A DNA stretch of 5,995 nucleotides from Bacteroidia bacterium (GCA_016650355.1 JAENVX010000171.1:1-5995), one strand, 5' to 3'. Shown: positions 1 to 5,650, counted from the stretch's first letter. Notes: generated by a model not told the origin, from the sequence alone. Translations and numbers: made by a program.

Positions 1-10
1 AATGGAACAG

Positions 11-472
11 TCACAGCACTTCTATAATACTATGAACCCGTTTGTTGAAGGTAAATTGATCACCTTTCTTCAAATTTAATAGCGTTTTTCCTATCGGTGA
101 GGTGGGTGCTAGAACTATATAGTCAAGTCCCTCAATAATAATATTTCCAATGCTAATGGCCAAATAAAAACGGCTAGCCTCCGTAATCACTAAAGTCCCG
201 CTGGTTATTTTGGAACTGTTTGACACAGGATTTATCTGATACAAGATAGTTCGCAGCTTAAGCGCTTCATCCAGTTGTCTGGCTGCTTTGTCACGTTCTA
301 TCTGAGCCATCGCCCTTCCTGTTTCATATTTATCTCCAGCACTATTTTTTTCCTCCATGTTGGCTGAGTCTTGCGCATACTTCATCGCCTCTTTGGACGT
401 TTCCATACGCTGTTCGACATATAGAAAACATCTTGCAAGTAGTTTTGCTTTTATAGTTTGATCAATGTTCAA
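11..472 (-). CDS. GreA/GreB-like RNA polymerase secondary-channel protein
   Basis: This 153-residue protein is close to the length of GreA (about 158). Residues 1-75 look like the Gre N-terminal helical hairpin. It contains SAGDKYETGRAM, in which D47 and E50 have the same D-x-x-E spacing as the catalytic acidic pair at the GreA coiled-coil tip (DLSE). Residues 88-153 resemble the FKBP-like C-terminal domain, including SPIGKTLLNLKKGD, a close match to the conserved SPIG(R/K)ALL..K.GD segment of GreA. Gre factors bind RNA polymerase and stimulate cleavage of backtracked RNA; for this protein that role is inferred. Members of this Bacteroidota group are often mislabelled as 3-oxoacyl-ACP synthase, for which I see no support. 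The start is a TTG: no in-frame ATG lies between it and the upstream stop, and starting at Met23 would delete conserved helix. It lies 59 bases after the response regulator gene, so cotranscription is possible. The Gre-like family call is firm, but activity is unproven. Confidence 0.85.
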   Translation of the reverse strand: MNIDQTIKAKLLARCFLYVEQRMETSKEAMKYAQDSANMEEKNSAGDKYETGRAMAQIERDKAARQLDEALKLRTILYQINPVSNSSKITSGTLVITEASRFYLAISIGNIIIEGLDYIVLAPTSPIGKTLLNLKKGDQFTFNKRVHSIIEVL

Positions 473-486
473 TGGCTTGTACTGTT

Positions 487-525
487 AGATTCTAGGGATC
501 CTGATGGTCAAAACTTTTAGAATCT
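487..525. repeat. 8-bp inverted repeat between regulator and Gre-like gene
   Basis: AGATTCTA (487-494) and TAGAATCT (518-525) are perfect inverse complements separated by 23 bases. The site fills most of the 59-base gap after the LytTR gene. On the transcribed strand no U-run follows the second arm, and the stem is AT-rich with a long loop, so it is not a convincing intrinsic terminator. It could be a weak attenuator or a protein-binding site for the Gre-like gene, or it could be chance. Confidence 0.35.
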
Positions 526-531
526 CACTCA

Positions 532-1272
532 CTAAATTCCTAACACGGCTTTTAGTTTAGAGTATCCTGTTTTACTTACAGGAATCTGTTGTCCATCTCT
601 TAAAATTGCTATGTGGGCATCTTTTTGATAGGGTTCGATTTTTGTGATTTGGTTGATGTGCAAAATGTAAGATCGATGCACCCGAACAAATTGAGCTGTA
701 TCCAACGATTGTTCATAAAAAGTCATGGTCTTATTCTTTAAGTAAGATCCCTCCGGGGTATGGATCTTAACAAAATCATCATCAGCTTCGATATACCGAA
801 TTTCATGAACGGGGATAATCTTCACTTTACTCCCAGTCTTCACTACTATACGGCTTTGCTGTGAATTTGCTGACGACATAACACCAAGCACGCGCTCTAC
901 CGGCTCCGGGCTTGTGCCAACTAATTTACTTTTCCATTTAATAATTGTATTACGAAAACGTTCTTCCGATACAGGCTTCAACAAATAATCTACAGCATTT
1001 GCCTCAAATGCTTTGATGGCAAATGAATCGTAAGCGGTAATAAATATAACTGCGGGCTTATGGTCAATCAATTCCAACATTTCAAAGCCGGTAATTTTGG
1101 GCATTTGAATATCCAGGAATATTAGCTCTGGCTGATGATGCTGAATGGCTTTCACACCCTCAAAGCCGTCACTACATTCCTCTACCACTTCAATTTCAGG
1201 AAAGGATTTGAGATAGGTCTTGATGATCCCACGACTCAATGGCTCATCATCTATGATTATGGCTTTTGTCAT
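532..1272 (-). CDS. LytTR-family response regulator
   Basis: This 246-residue cytoplasmic regulator has two domains. Residues 3-115 are a receiver: acidic pair D8-D9, phosphoacceptor D54 in FLDIQMP, the conserved threonine T79 in FITAYD, and K99 in LLKPV. Residues 140-243 are a LytTR DNA-binding domain, with the typical IRYIEADDDFVKIHT strand segment, the FVRVHRSYILHINQI signature and a closing IPVSK. All receiver residues needed for phosphorylation are intact. LytTR domains bind pairs of short direct repeats upstream of target promoters. The ATG overlaps the stop of the upstream histidine kinase gene by four bases (ATGA), which indicates translational coupling and makes that kinase the cognate partner. 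Targets cannot be read from the sequence; autoregulation of the LiaF-kinase operon is a reasonable guess. Confidence 0.96.
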   Translation of the reverse strand: MTKAIIIDDEPLSRGIIKTYLKSFPEIEVVEECSDGFEGVKAIQHHQPELIFLDIQMPKITGFEMLELIDHKPAVIFITAYDSFAIKAFEANAVDYLLKPVSEERFRNTIIKWKSKLVGTSPEPVERVLGVMSSANSQQSRIVVKTGSKVKIIPVHEIRYIEADDDFVKIHTPEGSYLKNKTMTFYEQSLDTAQFVRVHRSYILHINQITKIEPYQKDAHIAILRDGQQIPVSKTGYSKLKAVLGI

Positions 1273-2309
1273 ACTTTTTCGGGCAGTGTAAGTTGCACGG
1301 TAAAACGATTATTCACAATAGTGGTTTTCAATAAATCATTTCGTGCGTATAATAAATACAAGCGTCTTCGCAATCCATTTAAGCCAAACCCACTTCCTTC
1401 GGCCGGCTGCATATCTGAATCAAATGGATTGGATATTTCAATTTGCAATAAATTATCGATTCGTTCGGTCTTGAGGCTTATCAACACACTATCTGTTGTT
1501 CCATATAATCCGAATTTAATTGCATTCTCAACCAATGGTTGGATTAACAAGGGTGGAATTAGCCAAAGTTTTATTTGGTCATCACATTCTGCCTGCACCT
1601 CTAGTCGATGGCCAAACCTCACCTTCTCAATGGCCAGATATAGCTGGAGGTAAACAAATTCCTGGTCTAATGTAATCCATTGCTCATCCGCGCGTTTGAG
1701 TGTCGCTCGTAAAAAATCTGAAAGCTGTTGCACCATGTCGCGCGCTTTTGCAGGATCTACCATGATCAGGGCGTTCATTGAATTCAAACTATTGAACAGA
1801 AAATGAGGTTGCAGTTGAAGTTGCAACTTTTGTAGTTCCGCTTCCCGCACCATATGTGTTGTGGCCGACTCTCGTTTAGCCATAAGTTGTTGCTCTGATA
1901 TTCGAGAATAAAATATCATGGCAACACCCGACCCTGCAATAACCAAGAAATAAATCCCAATTCTTACCGGAGCAGATTGGTTTATGAAAATTAAATATTC
2001 AGAATCTTCAGAAGCCAAAGAAATAAGGCTTTCCTGAACGATATAGTGACAACAATAGGTTAGTATAAATCCCAATAAAACAACGGCCTGGACTCTGCTA
2101 CTTTGTGGAATATATTGGGCAATGAATGTTCCAATAAAGGAAGCTCCAACCATAAAGAATGTAGCATCAAAACTTTCTATTAGTGAGACTTCAACTGAAT
2201 ATCCAAACCACCTATTTACCAACCAAAAATGAAAACTTGCCCACAACAATGATGCACTTAAAACAGCCATTCGAAACTTCCAACCGTATGCTGGTTTTAC
2301 TATCTCCAT
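1269..2309 (-). CDS. LytS/YpdA-type membrane sensor histidine kinase
   Basis: This 346-residue kinase is of the His_kinase (PF06580) type. Four hydrophobic segments (about residues 13-31, 51-67, 73-91 and 116-133) form a membrane sensor with little extracytoplasmic sequence. A coiled-coil linker rich in Q, E and K (about 138-165) leads to the phosphoacceptor H169 in LQPHFLFNSLNSMNAL. The ATPase domain shows an N box (PLVENAIKFGL, around 248-258) and a glycine-rich lid (GSGFGLNGLRRRL, from 305). The usual DxGxG loop reads ISNPFDSD, a form I recall from Bacteroidota members of this family and do not take as inactivating. It probably phosphorylates the LytTR regulator encoded directly downstream, whose gene it overlaps. 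With no large input domain, signal perception may depend on partner proteins such as the LiaF-like product of the same operon, by analogy with LiaF and LiaS. That dependence is inferred. Confidence 0.95.
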   Translation of the reverse strand: MEIVKPAYGWKFRMAVLSASLLWASFHFWLVNRWFGYSVEVSLIESFDATFFMVGASFIGTFIAQYIPQSSRVQAVVLLGFILTYCCHYIVQESLISLASEDSEYLIFINQSAPVRIGIYFLVIAGSGVAMIFYSRISEQQLMAKRESATTHMVREAELQKLQLQLQPHFLFNSLNSMNALIMVDPAKARDMVQQLSDFLRATLKRADEQWITLDQEFVYLQLYLAIEKVRFGHRLEVQAECDDQIKLWLIPPLLIQPLVENAIKFGLYGTTDSVLISLKTERIDNLLQIEISNPFDSDMQPAEGSGFGLNGLRRRLYLLYARNDLLKTTIVNNRFTVQLTLPEKV

Positions 2310-2340
2310 AATGTAGAGTCAAATAGGAATTCTAACTTTA

Positions 2341-2351
2341 CCACCAGGTGG
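2341..2351. repeat. Short palindrome in the kinase leader
   Basis: CCACCAGGTGG is a palindrome with five-base arms around one central base. It is the most GC-rich patch in the 61-base gap between the DUF4288-like gene and the kinase start, and lies about 30 bases upstream of the kinase ATG. It is too compact to form a good hairpin and has no U-run, so a terminator is unlikely. It may be a protein-binding site or chance. No promoter with both boxes was found in this gap, which favours readthrough from the upstream genes. Confidence 0.25.
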
Positions 2352-2370
2352 GTCAATAAACAAGGTTGCT

Positions 2371-2721
2371 TTATTGTGTGAAATCATAAACCCGTTGCGC
2401 CTTAGCATTGATCAAACTCAAATTCAATGGCTCATCCTCCGGCTCTTCCCTTGTAGAGTATATCTGGGTACCGTCTTCAATGTCACAAAGCTCACAAATG
2501 TCTACCACATCAATAAATTTCCAGTTCACTTCATGATTGTTATGATGCATGAAAGAAAACGCACCAATCTGCCCTAGAATCTTTGCTTTCTCCCGGGCCC
2601 AATCGAGCTCATCAGCGCGGATCAACCGCAACTGCTCATCAAACTGGGGGGTGTGAGTACCTTTATCGCTCACAACCTGATACACCAGTTTAACAAGATA
2701 CCATTTCAGATCAGCTTTCAT
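2371..2721 (-). CDS. DUF4288-like small cytoplasmic protein
   Basis: From the ATG at 2721 this gives a 116-residue soluble protein with no signal peptide or membrane segment. The pattern matches DUF4288 as I know it: an N-terminal WYLVKLVYQV strand, then EQLRLIRADELDWAREKAKILGQ (a charged residue-handling segment plus helix), then VNWKFIDVVDICEL. The C-terminal 35 residues are acidic then polar and look variable. No catalytic motif is visible and the family function is unknown. An in-frame ATG at 2763 would extend it by 14 residues, but those codons lie inside the end of the LiaF-like gene and give a non-conserved cationic stretch. The 2721 ATG sits five bases after the upstream stop, a typical operon junction, so I chose it. 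Placement between a LiaF-like gene and its kinase suggests coexpression, and perhaps a link to envelope signalling, but nothing in the protein itself shows that. Confidence 0.8.
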   Translation of the reverse strand: MKADLKWYLVKLVYQVVSDKGTHTPQFDEQLRLIRADELDWAREKAKILGQIGAFSFMHHNNHEVNWKFIDVVDICELCDIEDGTQIYSTREEPEDEPLNLSLINAKAQRVYDFTQ

Positions 2722-2726
2722 GATAG

Positions 2727-3473
2727 CTAGAAACTTTTGATTTCTACACCGCCAAATATGCAAGTTCCCGTCAGCACCAATTTCTTTGTTATCGCAGAAT
2801 TGGTAGGCGTCATCCTTTTATCTTCCACTCCCCCCAGGATAGCCGTGATGTTTGATTTTACCTCCCAGTTGGCTGGCACTAATATTTTTACTCCTCCGAA
2901 TAAAGTCACCGTATCAATCACAACGTTTCCTTCAACGTCTGCCTGAGAAAGATCAAGTTCTGTTCCTCCGAAAATATTTACAATATCACCTCCTTTAAAT
3001 GCTTTAGTGAATATTCTTCTTTTGGTAGAACCAAAAACCGAAACAAGATCAATGTAATCGTCATTACCGTCTTCGCTACTGATCAACGGGCTGCCTTTTT
3101 TATGATACTCATCGCCCGACCACATGGAGCGCCAGTCACCTGATGATTTAAAGAGGACCGAGCGGAATAAAATCAGCAAGCCGACCGAAATAACAATTAT
3201 AGGTAAAGTATAATGCCTAAGATTCAGGTGCAATCCTGGAATATCATCTAGCAAAAGGAAAGAACCCACAAGAATCATCACTAACCAACCTATTCCTTTG
3301 AACTGTCTGTTAATACCAATGATCACACCCAAAGCGATGAGAAATGTTTTAAAGGAAAAAAACCAGCGCGGAAATAAAATCACATCCATGCGGTCTAATA
3401 AAATAAAACTGCCCACCGATATAATAATAATTCCTGCCCAGAAACTATTACTTAATTTTTTCTTGTCGCTCAT
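2727..3473 (-). CDS. LiaF-like membrane protein (four helices plus beta-repeat domain)
   Basis: This 248-residue protein has four predicted membrane helices in the first 108 residues (about 11-29, 37-56, 61-79 and 88-108). Segments 1, 3 and 4 resemble each other (ISVGSFILLD, ILVGSFLLLD, ISVGLLILF), as in DUF5668-type N-termini. A polar linker (about 109-137) leads to a C-terminal domain with four spaced turns, IFGGTE, LFGGVK, ILGGVE and IFGGVE. These are typical of the LiaF/YvqF C-terminal (cell-wall-active antibiotic response) domain, which forms a beta-repeat fold. In Firmicutes, LiaF restrains the kinase LiaS under envelope stress. Here it heads an operon that continues with a DUF4288-like gene, a LytS-type kinase and a LytTR regulator, so a similar sensing or inhibitory role is inferred. 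The ATG start gives an N-terminus MSDKKK just before helix 1, consistent with a cytoplasmic N-terminus. Confidence 0.92.
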   Translation of the reverse strand: MSDKKKLSNSFWAGIIIISVGSFILLDRMDVILFPRWFFSFKTFLIALGVIIGINRQFKGIGWLVMILVGSFLLLDDIPGLHLNLRHYTLPIIVISVGLLILFRSVLFKSSGDWRSMWSGDEYHKKGSPLISSEDGNDDYIDLVSVFGSTKRRIFTKAFKGGDIVNIFGGTELDLSQADVEGNVVIDTVTLFGGVKILVPANWEVKSNITAILGGVEDKRMTPTNSAITKKLVLTGTCIFGGVEIKSF

Positions 3474-3489
3474 AACTATTTGTTTTTGT

Positions 3490-3497
3490 CAAATATA
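3490..3497 (-). promoter_or_regulatory. Candidate Bacteroidota -7 box for the LiaF-like operon
   Basis: On the minus strand this reads TATATTTG, an exact match to the TAnnTTTG -7 element of Bacteroidota primary sigma factor promoters. It ends 16 bases before the LiaF-like ATG, implying a short leader of about 10 bases. No good TTG-type -33 element is seen at the usual distance, as might be expected of an activator-dependent promoter. This is the best promoter candidate for the operon running down to 532. Confidence 0.5.
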
Positions 3498-3505
3498 ACG
3501 TGCGC

Positions 3506-3529
3506 AAATGCCCATATGCCATTGAAATG
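3506..3529 (-). promoter_or_regulatory. Candidate direct-repeat operator upstream of the LiaF-like operon
   Basis: Read on the minus strand, CATTT occurs twice, 19 bases apart (starting at 3529 and 3510), and GGCAT occurs twice, 8 bases apart (starting at 3520 and 3512), directly upstream of the TATATTTG box. LytTR regulators bind paired direct repeats about two helical turns apart, and the E. coli YpdB site uses GGCATTTCAT half-sites. The second element here begins GGCATTT. The resemblance is suggestive only; the half-sites are short and imperfect. Confidence 0.25.
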
Positions 3530-3551
3530 ATGTGACTGGCCATGTAAAGTC

Positions 3552-3588
3552 GGTGAACACAGGGATTTTTACCGGTGAAAAAGGTGAA
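3552..3588. repeat. Three GGTGAA direct repeats after the hydrolase gene
   Basis: GGTGAA occurs at 3552-3557, 3574-3579 and 3583-3588, just beyond the hydrolase stop codon and upstream of the LiaF-like promoter. The first two copies are 22 bases apart and the last two 9 apart. A palindromic ACCGGT lies at the middle copy. No stem-loop with a U-run was found in this 116-base gap, so the repeats do not look like an intrinsic terminator. Confidence 0.25.
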
Positions 3589-3589
3589 C

Positions 3590-4567
3590 TTATCGCTGCG
3601 ATTTACCAATCAGATGAATCCAAACCTGCTTTAAGTGAGCAAGTTCATCCCCTGACGGTAATGCGTAGTCCTGAGCCGTCAAGTTGTGATACAATGGTAA
3701 TGTCACTGCTTTGGAATTTGGCTCAAAGTTGGCAACCAGGGCATTATAATTTGAATAGGTTGAACCATCAGCAGAAGACGTATCTATCGCAGTGAGCATC
3801 GACATGCCTTTCCAAATAGCGTATTGCTTAGCTATATCTAAAGTCTCATCACGCTTGTGCATCAAACCATAAAATCGGTCTGCAGGAGTAGCAAATTCAA
3901 CTCTGCACCAATTTGCTGGCTGATTCTCCACCTCAGAGTAATCGTTTGGTGAAGAAAACAGAACAACTCGATCAACGGCAAATTTTTGCCCAAGGTAAGC
4001 GGCATGGCCTCCACCCTGGGAATGCCCCGATACTACGAACTTGGAGTAGGTCAACTCAGAGCCTTCATAAAATTGGTTCCATCCATTATTAGGATTCAAA
4101 TTATTCAGGCGCTGGAGCAGTTTCAAAATTCTGTTGCTGATTGAATTCGCTGCATTCACAGCAATTAGGTCACTTTGTGTGCCTCCAAAAATCATTTCCT
4201 CATGGTAATTCTCAAAGCAATTTGGATCGCTACGGTTCTTGCAAGCCTGGCCATCAATTGTGTTTGGGTAAATTAGATTGATAACGTGATAGCCTAACTT
4301 TGTCGCTGTCTTGTTAATGGCTGAATAATTTTGTGGTGTTGAACCAGTGCCTCCTAAAAAAATAAATAATTTTCCCTGCAAAGCGGTTCGCGTATCCACA
4401 AATGCATAATGAAAAGTGGTAGCCGTTTGAATTGCTTCATCTGTGCTTTGTGGCAACACCAGGTATGAATAGTAAGTTGCTGCTTTATAAGGTTCCTTAC
4501 GCTGATCACAACTTGTTACTATGACAAGTGTAGTTGATAAGAATATTGAAACCCAAATTTTTTTCAA
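3590..4567 (-). CDS. Lipoprotein alpha/beta hydrolase, BPSS1187-like
   Basis: No ATG fits the N-terminus. Starting at the TTG at 4567 gives 325 residues beginning MKKIWVSIFLS, a textbook lipoprotein signal ending in the lipobox VTSC (lipidated Cys20). A TTG seven codons upstream (4588) would add MIKFQVE in front and overlap the preceding gene. The mature protein has alpha/beta hydrolase features: an early strand and oxyanion region (KLFIFLGGTGSTPQNY), the nucleophile elbow GHSQGGG with Ser183, SSPND after the next strand, and a late histidine in PLYHNLT (about 294) as candidate catalytic base. The pattern, including NGW before the elbow and a closing VWIHLIG, recalls BPSS1187-family proteins. 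The four cysteines after the lipobox could form disulfides. It is probably an outer-membrane or periplasmic esterase-type enzyme; the substrate is unknown. It starts one base after the peroxidase stop, indicating translational coupling. Confidence 0.85.
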   Translation of the reverse strand: MKKIWVSIFLSTTLVIVTSCDQRKEPYKAATYYSYLVLPQSTDEAIQTATTFHYAFVDTRTALQGKLFIFLGGTGSTPQNYSAINKTATKLGYHVINLIYPNTIDGQACKNRSDPNCFENYHEEMIFGGTQSDLIAVNAANSISNRILKLLQRLNNLNPNNGWNQFYEGSELTYSKFVVSGHSQGGGHAAYLGQKFAVDRVVLFSSPNDYSEVENQPANWCRVEFATPADRFYGLMHKRDETLDIAKQYAIWKGMSMLTAIDTSSADGSTYSNYNALVANFEPNSKAVTLPLYHNLTAQDYALPSGDELAHLKQVWIHLIGKSQR

Positions 4568-4568
4568 C

Positions 4569-5120
4569 TCAACTTGAAATTTTATCAATTATTTGTTTGT
4601 CAAGTGGATTGACTTTAGCAGAATAGAAGCCCGCAACCTTGCCCGTTTTGTCGATAATATACTTACAAAAATTCCAGTTGGGTGACACACCAGACTTTGC
4701 TTCAAGCCAAGCGAATAAAGGGGACTTATTTTTACCTTTTACGGATATTTTTTTAAACATGAGAAACTTTACACCAAAGTTACTTTTACAGAATTCAGCA
4801 ATTTCTTCATTAGATCCCGGCTCCTGCCACAAAAAATTATTTGCAGGAAATCCCAACACGATCACTTTATCACCAAAATCTTCGTGCAGTTTTTCCAAAT
4901 CTTTTAGCTGAGGGGTGTATGTACATCTGGAGGCTGTATTTACTATTAATAGATTTTTTCCCTTGAATTGTGAAAAGTCGATTTCGATCCCATCCAGAGA
5001 TTTCAATTTAAAGTCATAAATGGAGCCCTGAACATCTGAACGCTCACCCTTTGATAATCTACCGACAAGAAAAGAGGCCAGACCCATAAGCGAAATCGCG
5101 AAAATTATTTTGACTACCAT
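4569..5120 (-). CDS. Membrane-anchored glutathione peroxidase-like thiol peroxidase (copy 2)
   Basis: This 183-residue GPx-family protein has a hydrophobic N-terminus (about residues 4-20) followed by RLSKGE, which looks more like a membrane anchor than a cleaved signal. The catalytic domain runs from about residue 33. The peroxidatic Cys66 is in NTASRCTYTPQ, the catalytic Gln99 in QEPG, and Trp149-Asn150 in WNF. A resolving cysteine is likely Cys111 in EFCKSN, as in thioredoxin-dependent GPx proteins. It has Cys rather than selenocysteine, so it probably reduces peroxides using thioredoxin-like donors. It is oddly LW (97-98) where almost all family members, including its neighbour, have GG just before the catalytic Gln. 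The residues after the peroxidatic Cys (TY for G-x) also deviate, suggesting altered substrate use or relaxed selection. It follows copy 1 by 35 bases and is followed by the hydrolase after one base. Confidence 0.93.
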   Translation of the reverse strand: MVVKIIFAISLMGLASFLVGRLSKGERSDVQGSIYDFKLKSLDGIEIDFSQFKGKNLLIVNTASRCTYTPQLKDLEKLHEDFGDKVIVLGFPANNFLWQEPGSNEEIAEFCKSNFGVKFLMFKKISVKGKNKSPLFAWLEAKSGVSPNWNFCKYIIDKTGKVAGFYSAKVNPLDKQIIDKISS

Positions 5121-5138
5121 GTAATGATTCAGGAAACC

Positions 5139-5150
5139 AAGTTTAAACTT
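5139..5150. repeat. 12-bp perfect palindrome between the peroxidase genes
   Basis: AAGTTTAAACTT is a perfect palindrome in the 35-base gap separating the two peroxidase genes. It is AT-only except for its outer G/C pair and lacks a loop, so it is a poor terminator. It could be an operator, or chance in AT-rich spacer DNA. Confidence 0.3.
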
Positions 5151-5155
5151 AAAAC

Positions 5156-5650
5156 CTAAAGCTCATCGGTAATTTGCTTATCCAATGGTTTTACTTTCGA
5201 AGCAAAGAACTTTACTGTTCCATCAGGCTTAACCAGGTATTTACAAAAATTCCATGTTGGTTCATTCCCAGTTTTATCTTTCAACCAGGCATACAACGCA
5301 TGTTGATCAGTACCTTTCACTGATATTTTTTCAAACATCTGAAATGTGACACCATAATTCTTTTGACAGAATTCACCAATTTCAAGATTTGTCCCTGGCT
5401 CCTGACCTCCAAAATTATTTGCAGGAAAACCAAGAATGGTAACTTTATCGCCATAGGCTTCCTGTAATTTTTGCAAATCAGCATATTGAGGTGTGTTTCC
5501 ACACTTCGAAGCAACATTAACAATCAGTAATGTTTTGCCCTGATATTTTGAAAAATCAATAGATTGGCCATCTAATGCGTTCATCCTAAAATCATAAAGT
5601 GAACTAGCTGTGCTCATAAAGATGATAATGCTGGTAAGTAAAAGTTTCAT
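5156..5650 (-). CDS. Secreted glutathione peroxidase-like thiol peroxidase (copy 1)
   Basis: This 164-residue GPx-family protein begins with a probable Sec signal peptide (MKLLLTSIIIFMSTASS, cleavage likely after S17), placing it in the periplasm or outside. The mature domain has the peroxidatic Cys50 in NVASKCGNTPQ, Gln83 in FGGQEPG, and Trp133-Asn134 in WNF, completing the Cys-Gln-Trp-Asn tetrad. Cys95 in GEFCQKN is the likely resolving cysteine, pointing to a thioredoxin-type reductant rather than glutathione. The familiar FPCNQF motif reads FPANNF. It has an additional Cys136 directly after WNF, also found in its neighbour. It is roughly 60% identical to the downstream copy by eye, nearly ungapped, so the two arose by tandem duplication. 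It is likely first in a transcription unit with copy 2 and the hydrolase. The ATG start is well supported by the signal peptide. Confidence 0.95.
   Translation of the reverse strand: MKLLLTSIIIFMSTASSLYDFRMNALDGQSIDFSKYQGKTLLIVNVASKCGNTPQYADLQKLQEAYGDKVTILGFPANNFGGQEPGTNLEIGEFCQKNYGVTFQMFEKISVKGTDQHALYAWLKDKTGNEPTWNFCKYLVKPDGTVKFFASKVKPLDKQITDEL

Noticed and set aside
1135..1653. Plus-strand open frame of 172 codons
   Set aside because: It lies antisense across the well-supported response regulator and kinase genes, and its translation shows no recognisable family.
1269..2309. Inactive kinase because the DxGxG loop is replaced by ISNPFDSD
   Set aside because: The phosphoacceptor His, the N box and the GSGFGL lid are intact, and this variant loop is familiar in Bacteroidota LytS-type kinases.
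2722..2763. A 14-residue N-terminal extension of the DUF4288-like protein from the ATG at 2763
   Set aside because: These codons overlap the end of the LiaF-like gene and encode a cationic stretch unlike the domain's start. The ATG at 2721 fits the operon spacing.
3474..3589. Intrinsic terminator between the hydrolase and the LiaF-like operon
   Set aside because: No stem of useful length followed by a U-run was found; ACCGGT flanked by T and A runs is a loopless palindrome.
3532..3795. Plus-strand open frame of 87 codons at the end of the hydrolase
   Set aside because: It is mostly antisense to the conserved hydrolase C-terminus, with no domain or promoter signal.
5317..5523. Minus-strand open frame inside peroxidase copy 1
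   Set aside because: It is an out-of-frame shadow of the peroxidase; the overlapping frame carries the catalytic motifs.
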